64,000 nt of DNA from assembly GCF_958450345.1 (NCBI RefSeq), contig NC_088780.1, forward strand, positions 30,651,667 through 30,715,666, written 5' to 3'. Numbering within the stretch: the first letter of the stretch is position 1; each line of letters begins with the position of its first letter. Under the pieces are notes generated by a model that saw nothing but the letters and a program-made list of their open reading frames with translations, made no database searches and had not been told where the DNA came from. Below, one piece after another: positions 1 to 12,100 of the stretch. The position numbers were made by a program, and so were the translations under genes. This stretch comes from Calliphora vicina. Its lineage: Eukaryota; Arthropoda; Insecta; Diptera; Calliphoridae.

Positions 1-117
1 TATGATAAAAACGATACCAATGAGAACAATTTGAGGGCACGTAAAGCCTACACCGCCATGTTGACGGTAACACCGAAACAACCAAATGATGATGAATATA
101 CCAGAGTATCAAATGAG
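1..117 (+). CDS. Guanylyl cyclase exon: ligand-binding domain segment
   Basis: Thirty-nine codons open from the first base of the window, ending in phase 0 before a GTGAGT donor at 118. The peptide (ARKAYTAMLTVTPKQPNDDE) matches the part of NPR-type ligand domains just before the last extracellular lobe. It joins in frame to the exon at 14839. Its 5' boundary is outside the window, so position 1 is a cut, not an exon start. Confidence 0.85.
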
Positions 118-3100
118 GTGAGTAGCGACAAATAGAAAATAAAGTTTAACAATCTGTAAAAGTAGACAACGAAAATTGCACTCTAAGGTGAAATAAACAT
201 CTTTTCTCAAATAATTTATGGCTGCAGAGTGTGAATTAAGTACTTGTTTTAAAAGAAAATCTTAAAATATAACATCATGTTATTTCTTGAGGCTTCACAA
301 TGTGAGCTAGTGATTTTAATTTAAAATTTTTATTTTCCACTGAGATTGAGTCTCATTTTAGTGGCTATTCAAACAAGCACTGGAAGTATATATGGAATTT
401 ATGGTATTCACTTAAAGAAGCTAATTTTGTTAGCTTTTAATAGCATTAACAATAGTTTTATTAAACTTCTTGGTTTGAGAAACATTAACAAATAACAAAA
501 ATTTGCCATAATTAATATTAATCATACGTCATGTTTAATTAAAAACTAAATATAAAAGTCACTTCTAAACTACTGCTGGAGGAGGAATTAAGCTTTCATT
601 TCAATTAATAATTTAGAATATCAAGTTTAAACACTGTGGCATAGTAGGACATGACGGTTTTCTAAGCTGGCAAAATTTTCAAATATTAATTGATCTACAA
701 ATGTTGGTACATTTTTTATTGTTAGAAAGAAAGTAATAGTAACATGAAATTATTCTACTTAGTTCTAGGATTAGCCAAAGTTAAGTAAAAGTAAACAATA
801 AAATATTCATATTTGGAACTCCTAAATAGTCCGTTTAGATAGTTTATTTTATTAGCATTTAATAACATTTACAAAAATCAAATCATATATTTTAGTTTAA
901 AAAATATTAAAAAATAACAAAAATTTCTCATAATTAATATTAATCATACATCATGTATGATTAATAAATAAATATCTAAATAACTTCTAACTTACTACAT
1001 CATTCGGTATAAGATATGGTAGATAAATATCAATAAGAGAAATAACGCTTTCATAATATTGTTTACGAAGTATGCCACAGTGTGCCCTATTTGAACAAGC
1101 CGATTTATAAAAAAAATACAAATAGAAATAGTTTTACAAGTTATTGTGTATTTTTAATTTAAAAAAATGATAAAGCATAATGCAATCATTTAAACTAAGA
1201 AACAAATCGAGTTTGAAAATTTTCCCGATTTAAATATAAAAAAACAACCAAAATTTAAATATTTTTAACTTAAAAAAAGCTAATTTATGAAGCCTATTTT
1301 GTTAGTTTTTAATAAAATTTATTAACATTTTATTATATCTTTTAGTTTAAGAAATATTAATAAATATCTAAAATAACCCATAATTAATATTAATCATACG
1401 TCAAGTATCACTAAAAAAATTTAAATATAAATAACTGCTAAACTACTGCTGCAATCGATTTCAAACTTGCTATATAAATAGAACAGCAATAAGGATTTTG
1501 TAATATTGTATTATTTGCAAAAATATCAAATTTAAATTCAAGTTAGGCCACAGTCTGCCAAAGTTGATAAACTTGGTTTTCTTAACTTAAACAGAAATTT
1601 AGTTTTCCTTTTCTTTAAAAAATACATCTAGTTTTCCTTTTCTTTAAACAATTATTTATGTTAGCAAACTGTTTTAGTAAAATTATAAATTTAAAACCAA
1701 CAAAAGTAAGTAAATACTTTTATTAAAAAGAAAATCGCATGAAAAACTAAAAAATCTAAAACTTTCTTAAATAAAAACACTAAACCAAAGTTTTTACTTT
1801 TTCCGCCATTTTGTTCATACCTGTAGCTTTAACATGTCTAAAACAAAACAATTTATTTATAATGATGCCATGAAAAAGCGTCATGTTGTCTACAACAGAA
1901 TGTAAACATTAGGTTGATATTTATTCAGAAGAAATTAAACTTAATATTAAAGTGTACAATTTTAAAGATAAGTGAATCACATCCTACTTTTAAAAATTTT
2001 ACTATAGTTTGCAAATCGAAGACATAGTTATTGAATATCAAGCTGATTTTAGCTTTCATTAGTACTTTAAATCGTTTCAATAATTCTCTTAGTTTTTGAA
2101 ATATTATTGAAAAACTAAAATTTGCCAGAATTAATATTAATCATACTTCATGTAGGATTAAAAAAATAAATACTAAAATAACTTCCAAACTATTGGTAAG
2201 ATCGGTACAAAACTTGGCCCAATTACAGAAGACGGCAAAGCCTTCATTTTATTGTTTACTTGACAGCCCAAGTTTATATACATGGTTGGCAATAGGGTAT
2301 CAAAGTTGGACAACTAGTTTATATACATTTTTACTAAACTATTTTTAGAACTTTAAAGGATACAAAACAGTAAAGGAATTTGACCAATAAACAATGATTA
2401 ACTATTAAGGTTCCTCTCCACAAAACTTTATTATTAAGAAAAAAATAGGAAGTTCTAAAATTCACCACAGAAAAATATGTAGTTAACAAGCAAATGAAAC
2501 ATATTTTGCTATACCCAGTTATTGAATATAAAACTTATTTTGTTAGCTTTCACTTGTACTAAAAATCGTTTCAATAATTCTCTTAGTTTTCGAAATATTA
2601 ATAAATAACTAAAATTTGCCATAATTAATATTAATCATACGTCATGTAGGGTTAAAAATATAAATACTAACATAACTTCAAAACTACTGGTGATATCGAT
2701 ACAAAACTTGGCCTAATTATAGGCGACAATAAAGTCTTCAGTCTAATGTTTACTTGACAGCCCAATTTTATATACAGGGTTGGCAATAGGGTATCAAAGT
2801 TGGACACAATTTTTACTAAACTAATTTTAGAACTTTAAAGGCTACATAAATAGTAAAGCAATTTTTAGTAATTAACAATGATTAACTATTCCTCTCCTTC
2901 AAATAAATATATTTTTACTCTTTTCTAAAACATTATTTGCAATAATATCAGATTTCTCTGAAGCAAACATAAATCCCATTAACCTAATATATACATAATC
3001 AAATTGCTTACTTATTAAATAATATTTGTCTGCTAGACAGTTTTAATTATACACCCAAATTATTATAAAATACAACACGATTAGCAACATGAATAGCAGT

Positions 3101-6100
3101 CAAGATATTGAGAAGACGAGCAATTTCAGAAATCATTTTATTGTAATCATGAATGTCAAGGGTATATATATTCACAAAATTTATATTTTTTCTGGATCGT
3201 TATAAATAGCGTAGTCGATATAGCCACGGTCTGACCGTCTGTATGTTGAAATCAACTCTCCGTAGCCCCCAAATTACATACATACATGACTCATCAATAT
3301 ATCCGCTATAGACCCGGTTCGTTTGTTATTATAAATTGAGGAAATCGGCTTACAAATGGCTGAGATATGATTAAAAAACCAGGACAACCTCGATTACACA
3401 GCGCAACACGAAAAAAAAATAACCATATACGGATAAAAGACCAAAAAAAGGACCCGTCTCACAGTTTTGCCCAAAGTTATGTACTTTTTTTATGGGCCCC
3501 CAAAGAGTTGCCATTTTTTGCAAAAAGTGGTAATTTTCTCAGGCTCATATCTTGCAAACAGTTCGGAATTTTGATTTACTCTCTGAGGCAAAGTTGTAGG
3601 CCTTCTCATAAAGAACAAAAATTAATAACAGATAAAATCAAAAAAACTATATCTTTAAGATCAAAATCGCAAAAAACTTTAAAAAATTCGATTTTTTTTA
3701 AATTTGTTTCCCCTGTTCAGGTCCATGGTTAGCAAACCGTTCAAAATTCAAGGAAACAATCAACTACAAAAATGTACCTAAGATCTCAGTAAGCAACTTT
3801 CTATAACATATGAACTTCCTAGGAATGATTCTTAACACCGTTTAGGTAGGTCAATAAACTATTTGGCCACAAACTATTAAATTATTATAAACTAAAGCAT
3901 ACTTTTAGGCGGCTTAAAAAAAGTATTTCTAAATTTATTTAAATTTTTTTTTTCGATTTTGATCTTGAAGATGAAGGTTTTTTGATTGTATATGTTCTTT
4001 ATGACAAGGGCTACAGCTTTGCCTCAGAGAGTAAATCAAAATTCCGAACTGTTTGCAAGATATGAGCCTAAGAAAATTATCACTTTTTTGCAAAAATTAC
4101 ACCGAGGCCCTAAATCTTTGGGACCCATAAAAATAGTTTTTTGTTTTTTTTGTTTGTCTTTTATCACGTAGTGGGGTTCATGAAAAAATGACTGAAAAAA
4201 TTACATATATGTAGTGTTATTTAACTATTTTTAATCTATATCTAATGATAGATATTTTAAAGACCTCTGCAACTCGAATTTTTGTCAAATATTTTTTTTA
4301 CTAATAAATTTCAAAAAAATATTAAAAAAAATGGAAAAAAAATTAAAAAAGAAATTTAAAAAAAATTGGTTGCCATAAAATCTCTTTTTTTTAATTTTTT
4401 TTACTTAAAAATATTTAAAATTTTTCTTTTAAATTATAATTTGGTGAAGGGTATATAAGATTCGTTACAGCCGAATATAGCTCTCCTACTTGTTTGTTAT
4501 ATATTCTGGTAGACAATTTGTACCAACCTATTAATACCCTGAACGGTTAAAGAAAATTTATTGTTGTTTTTTATTATTACAAAATTTACTGTCAACTATT
4601 TACTGCAAACATGTATTGTATGGTAAAACAAAGATTAAAAAACTAGTAAAAAAAACAATATCTTCGATATTCCCTACAGACTGCAGCTAAGATATAATCA
4701 ATAAAGAAAATAAATCATTAATTTACAATATTATAAAGTTATTATACAATAAATTGCTATAATATTAAATACAAGTTCACATAGCAAAAAAATTCAAGTG
4801 ATGATTAATTTTATTTGTTGCTGTAATCAAAATTGTGTAGCCACAAGCAAACAAATTGTATTAACAAAAATATATAGCAACAAATGTATAAAAATAGTTA
4901 ATACAAAGTCTATAAAAGCCATAACTTTCATTAGATCTACATGAATTCTTATCAAATTTTCTCTCTATAAAAATTGTCTCTGATGAAAGCTACTCCCATT
5001 ACCTATTCATACTGACCATTTTGTTATACTATCTAACTTCTGCTAGTTTTCTTTAAAATTTCATTTTATTAAGAATTATTTCGTTCTGGTTTTTTTCTTG
5101 CTTCTCTAAGTGATTTTAAAGTTTATTTCTGTTGTCCTTTGGCTCTACAAGTAAAAAAAACTGTTTATTTTGTGCAGCTCTTACTCAACAGTAACAAATT
5201 GTATAAACTTATTTACTTAATGGCTGAAGTGTGTCTGCTTTGTTTTCATCGTTTTCTTTTATATGAGACAAGCATTCATTTAATGTTCAAAGACAGTGTA
5301 ATAATTTGATGGAAATTGATATTGTTTTCCAAAGCATTAAATGTTAAATAAATATAATGAAATTTTTTTTTTTAATATTTGTTTAAAACAAAGTTCATCG
5401 ATAAAGGCATTAAGTTTGCTAAGAAGATGTGAGGGAGATAAGAGGTTACAGCAGGTAAGATAAATTGGAAATAGGCAGGGGAATCTTGATAAGATCGTAT
5501 TTTTTTGAATACTATTTCATGTAGGTATTTCCGTAACTAATTTGATACACTCAAACTATTATAATAGCTTTTATTAGCATTAACAAGCATTTTATTAAAT
5601 TTCTTAGTTTGTGAAATATTAGCAAATATCTGAAATAACCCATAATTAATCATACGTCATGTATGATTAAAAATTAATATATAAATAACAGCTAAACTGC
5701 TGCTTCAATCGGTACAAAACTATGCAAATCAATAGAAAATAAATAAAGCTTCATAATATTGTTTACCAAAATATCAGGTTTTGAACTCAAAAAAGAAGCT
5801 AGACAATTCTGCTTAGTAAACTCATAAATTTAAACAATTTAATAACCGTTTTGTTTACAGAAAAAATTTTGTATAACAGTTTTTCTATACAAAATTTGGT
5901 GTATAACTGTTTTTTCTGTACAAAATTGCTTGTATAGCTGTTTTTTTCAATAGAAAATTTGTGTATGCCAGTATTTTCATTAGAAAATTTTTTGTATAAC
6001 AGTTTTTACTATAGAATTGTTTGTATATAACAGTATAACAGTTTTTTCTATAGAATTTGTTTGTGTATAACAGTTTTTTCTGTACAAAATTGTTTGTATA

Positions 6101-9100
6101 GCTGTTTTTTCATGGACATTTTTTGTATACCAGTTTTTTCTATAAAAAATTTTCTATATAACAGTTATTGTCTATAGAATTGTTTGTATAATAGTTTTTT
6201 CTATAGAATTTGTTCGTGTATAACAGTATTTTCTGTAAAAAATTATTTGTATAGCAGTTTTTTTCATGGAAATTTTGTGTATACCAGTTTCTTCAATAGA
6301 AATTTTTCTGTATAGCATTTTTTCTATAGAATTGTTTGTATATAACAGTATAACAGTTTTTTCTATAGAATTTTTTTGTGTATAACAGTTTTTTTTTGTA
6401 CAAAATTGTTAGTATAGCTGTTTTTTCAATAAAAAATTTGTATATACCAGTTTCTTCAATAGAAAATTGTTTGTATAACAGTTTTTTCTATAGAATTTTT
6501 TTTGTATAACATTTTTTTCTGTGCAAAATTTTTTGTATAGCTATTTTTTCATGATGACATTTTTTTATACCAGTTTTTTCTATAGAAAATTTTCTATATA
6601 ACAGTTTTCGTCTATAGAATTGTTTGTATAACAGTTTTTTCTATAGAATTTTTTCGTGTATAACAGTTTTTTCTGTACAAAATTGTTTGAATAGCTTTTT
6701 TTTCATGGAAATTTTGTGTATAGCAGTTTTTTCTATAGAAAATTTTCTATATAACAGTTTTTTCTATAGAATTGTTTGTATGTAACTGTATAACAGTTTT
6801 TTCTATAGAATTTTTTTGTGTATAACCAGTTTTTTCTGTAAAAAATTATTTTTATAGCTGTTTTTTTTCGTGGAAATTTTGTGTATACCAGTTTTTTCTA
6901 CAGAAAATTTTCTATATAACAGTTTTTTTCTATAGAATTGTTTGTATATAACAGTTTTTTCAGTAGGAAATTATTTGTATATTTCCATGGAAATTTTGTG
7001 AATACCAGTTTTTTCTACAGAAAATTTTCTATATAACATTTTTTTCTATAGAATTGTTTGTATATAACAGTTTTTTTAGTAGAAAATTATTTGTATAACA
7101 ATTTTTCTATTTGTTTATGTAGAAAATTTGTGTATAACAGTCTTTTCTATTGAAAATTATTTGTATAACAGTTTTTCTATAAAAAAAATTTGGTATAACT
7201 GTGTTTCAATAGAAAATTTTGTGTACAACAGTTTTTTTCTATGTAAAATTATGTGTATAACAGTTTTTATATTAAAAAAATGGTGTATAACAGTTTTGTC
7301 TACAGAAAATTATGTGTTTGACAGGTTTCTATTTAAACAATTTAAGCATAATTATTTTTTCTATAGAAAATTTTATGTATAAAAGTTTTTTCTAAGGAAA
7401 CGTTTTTGATTAAAATGGTTCTATAAAAAATGTTGTGTATACCAGCTTTTTCTATTCAAATTGTATATATAACAGAACTGTTTCGTAAAAATAATAAAAC
7501 CTTTCAAAAATCTGGGGGTGAAATAAGTACAATTTGAATATTATTTTGATACCGACGAACAATTTTATTTTCCTTACCTGAATGTAACACATGATGATCT
7601 TAATTTGTTTACTTTGTCAATAATTTGAAATCTATAGTTCAGCCACAAATATATTTCCAAATTGACAAACGTTCAACCAGTCGATCATGCATATTTTTAA
7701 CTAATAATATATATTTTACATAGCCTATTTTGTTAGCTTTCTAAGGGTTTTTAAATAAGGTCATTCAAACTTTTAGTATCAGAAATATTTCAAAATACCT
7801 AAAATTAAACATAATTAATATTAATCATACGTCAGTAACACAATAATAATGATAGAATGATAATTATAAACATAACTAATAAACTTATGGTTTAATCTGC
7901 ATGAAATTTGGTATATTATTAAAGAAGAAATTAAGCTTTCATAATATGGTTTAAAAATATGTAAATTATAAGTACGAAATTGGCTATAGTGTAGCAAAAT
8001 TTAAAAATATTAAATTCTAAAAAATCATAAAGATTTTTTTTGCTTTTTGTCTGGAATTTTCGCCTATTAGTTAAACCTATCAATTGCTTATCTTATTATT
8101 TTATATAACGTTAAAACTCTTAAAACAAATTTCAAAAATCCATTAACTTATATTATAAATAAAAATCAATTTAAAGATTTTTAAAAGCTTTTTATCCAAC
8201 AAAATACTTTTAAATTTAGTTACACAAGTACTCTCGTACTTAAACACTATGGCAACATAGGGAAGATATAAACAGTCAAAAGGCATATAGAGGAAACCTT
8301 CTTCTCCTATGCTACTTATATGGTCTGTTATAATAACTTTAACCTGAATTACAAATGTGTTAAGATAATATTTCACTCAGTCACATGAGTAGAGAACATA
8401 AATACCTGTGTATGTATTTATTTGCAGAAGCAATGTGCTCTTCTTTCTTTAAAATCCTTAGCATTCTTTACACATTAAAGTAATATGAGTAAAAATTCCT
8501 TAAATATTATACTCTCATATAGGAATATACACACATGTGTATCAGTGTAGTTTATGTAGAAGATTTTAGCGGGTAAAATGAAACAGCGTCAACATAGTGA
8601 CATATTTAAGCCAAATAAATGTAGTATATATGTGTAAAAATATGTGCTTGTGTAGTTAGTGTATGTTCAGACAGTTATTGTAAAGAGTGAATTCTTTTAT
8701 GTCAATTTAATGGAAACTAAGTGGTCACAAAATTAACACGTTACCTCTATTACAATGACAAGAGATGTAAAGCATTTATGAGTACAATAATTCAACCAAA
8801 ACTATAATACATCATCGCCAGAAATCAGTGTTACCTAAAAAAAATAAATTATATGGATACGCCAGAGTTAAACTATTAATAAACAAACGAAATGAACATA
8901 TTTGAAACTGCCAATAACTTGATTAGGAAGCTTAATGTGTTTAGTTTTTATAGTATTTAAAATAAATTCACTCAGAAGTTTGATTAAAAAAATATTTTAA
9001 AATAACTAAAATAAGTCATAATTAATATTAATCATACGTCATGTATGATTAAAAAGTAAATATATAAATAACTTCTAAACTACTAATACGATCGGTACAA

Positions 9101-12100
9101 AACTTGGTACATTAATAAAAGACAAATTAAGGTTTCAAAATATTGAAATACAGGAATGACAATTTCAAATACAGGGATGTCAAAAGTGTAATAAAATTCG
9201 ATAAAACAGTTTTCATAATTGTTCCATTTTACAAATACAAACCCAGTTCAAAATAAGATAAGGTTTTTAGTTAAAAATGTAAAAACGTCAAGATATTAGT
9301 GCTACTAACAATAGAAATACTACGTTCTAAGTTTCATCATAGAAAAATAAGTAGTAAACAAAGAAAATTAAGATATTTGAAATTACAAATTAAATTTATG
9401 AGAATAAGACAAAAAATATGAAAACAAAAACTTGCTGAATCATTTGTAAAAATGTTTTACATAAATGAATGAGAAGATGAAAACATTTGACCAAAACTCA
9501 CAGACCTGCCGTTGTGATTCACCAGCAAACAAAATAAACATTTTAGTAATTTCGTTTAGGGAAAATAAAGAGCATAAATAATTATGTATGTATTTATTTG
9601 ATTGTATCAATTTGCCAAATTAATATACAACCAAATTAATTGCACTTATCATTTAGCAAAAAATCTATTTATAATTTATTACTGTTCGCTGATAAGCAGG
9701 AATTAAGACTTGAAAAGTAGCAAAGCGTTGTTATCAATAATTGCAATAAGCTATACAAAATCAAAATATTTGTTATAGGAGGGAAAAATAAATTTCTCAT
9801 TATTATAAGGATTCTCTAATTGACTTTTAAGTAAACCTAAAATAATGGCAACAACTCAATACAATTATTATATTTTATTATTGATTAATGGCTACAATAT
9901 TAACCAGGTATTGATTTATTTTAGACTATCCAAATAAATTAAGTTTTTGTATAAGCATGATTACTTTAATTGGATATAATTGGCAGCCATTTAAACAAGT
10001 CAAGGAGACATAATTTTAACTAACAATATCTTGATTTTATAGCCCATTTTATTAGCTTTCTACAGCTTTTTAAATTATTTATATAAACCTCTTAGTTTTA
10101 AAAATATTTTAAAATAACTAAAATTAATAATAATTAATATTAATCATACGTCATGCAATACAGTAATAATGATGGAATAGTAATTCAATCATTAATTTCA
10201 AAACTAACTGGTTCAATCAGAATAAAACATGGCATATTAATAAAGAAGAAATTAAGCTTTCTGAATATAGCTAACAGAGTTGTCAAATTTCAATACAGGG
10301 TTGGATATAGTTTGCCAAATTTGAATTACTCGATTTTCTTGACTAGAAAATTTTCCAAGTTTTTGGGCTTTTTAATTAAAAAAGATAAAGACATTTAATA
10401 GTCATTAACATCGGGATATTTTTATTTACAAATATGTATTTTTAACCTAGCATTCCATAGCTTTTTAAATAATTTGGTTAAACCTTTTATTTTCAAAAAT
10501 ATTTTAAAATAACTAAAATTAAACATAATTAATATTAATCATACGTTATGTAACATTGAAAATTATTGAATTGTAGTGCAATACATACACCTAAACTACT
10601 AGTTGTATCTGCACAATACTTGAAAAGTTAATAGAGGAGAAATAAAGCTTTCATATTATAGTAAACAGGGTTGTAGAGTTTAAATAGAAGGTTGGCTATA
10701 GGTTAGAAATGTGTGCAAATCAATTTTCTTGACTAGTAATTTTTGTAAATATCCACCAAGTTTAAATTTTATTGCTATTTTGTATATATTATATACAAAA
10801 CATCCTGTCCCGGGATTCTAGGGTGAAAAAAGAAAACTCCCGCCCAAACCCAAAAATTGTAATATCAAAAAGCCAAAAAAAAGAAAAATGTAAAATAAAT
10901 TTTAAGCCTGATCTAAAATAATGACAAAAAACTCAAAAATCATATCAATATTAGCGGCTTATTATTGCCTACAGTAATTTAATCAGATGTCGAATTTCTT
11001 TACACTATCATAGTAAATCCAAGATTCTAAATTATAAGCATTCTTTTAACGGCTGATGACTTTAATTGGACATTTTTTATTTAGCCACAAATGATAACAA
11101 AATATAGATATTTTTACTAAAATTATCTCGCTTATTTAGCCTATTCTGTTACCTTTCCATAGCTTTTTCAATTATTCTTTTAAACCTTTTAGTTTCAGAA
11201 ATATTTAAAAATAACTACAATTAAACATAATTAATATTAATCATACGTCATGTAGTAATACTACTGTAATTGAACAGTAATTCTATGCATAACATCGAAA
11301 CTACGGGTTCAATCAGCACAATATTTGGTGTATTAATAGAAGTGAAGTTAAGCTGTCAGACTATAGTCTAAAATATTGTCAAAATTTATGTATAGAGTTG
11401 GCTATAGAATATCTAATGGAAACAACTTGATTTTTTTAACTAAATAAATTTTGAAAATATCATTCTGGTTGTTCTTAAATTGTAACTAACTTTTAAATAG
11501 ACCTAAATAATGATAATAACTCGACATAATGATTACAAATTAATATTAGTAGTTTGTTGTCGGCTACAATAATGTACCCAGTTGTAAAGTTTTTCTTTTA
11601 GAAGCAACAAATTTTTAATTGTAATTATCATTTTACCGGATTTTCCTTTACAATACTGAATGAAGCATAAATTTAACATCATAAGCACCAAAAAGCTGTC
11701 TGATTACACTTGTTTACAAATGAAACATTTCTGTTTGCTCATGGAATGAAACTTATATTTTTGAGAAGAACTAGGGACGCTAGCTAATTGACCATTTTTT
11801 CTTTCCCACCTATACGTAAAAATTGTTAGACATATGGGTTTTTATTTTTCACTTGCCCTGAGTACTACTAATGCATACTGTAGTGTACCGAATTGTGGTA
11901 ATTAGGTATTTACATCGTTTTTGGCTACTCAACACTCTAGCGAAGCTATTAGATACTTTGAGAGTTGTATTTTTTTGACAAAAACAAATTAACGGGGAAA
12001 AAATAAGTACTGTTTAAAGGTACATCTTTTTTGTAGATAAACGTTAATAAACCGATATTAAATACAAAACTCTATAGTAAAAACTATTTTAAAGTGTCTT

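Noticed and set aside
7128..7382. 84-codon open frame
   Set aside because: By-product of the minisatellite period; the peptide is a repeat of the unit.
5866..7470. CRISPR-like array
   Set aside because: Units are contiguous and imperfect without unique spacers, and the genome is eukaryotic.
10153..10398. 81-codon open frame on the + strand
   Set aside because: It lies wholly within copy 9 of the intron 1 repeat, and other copies of the repeat do not keep the frame.
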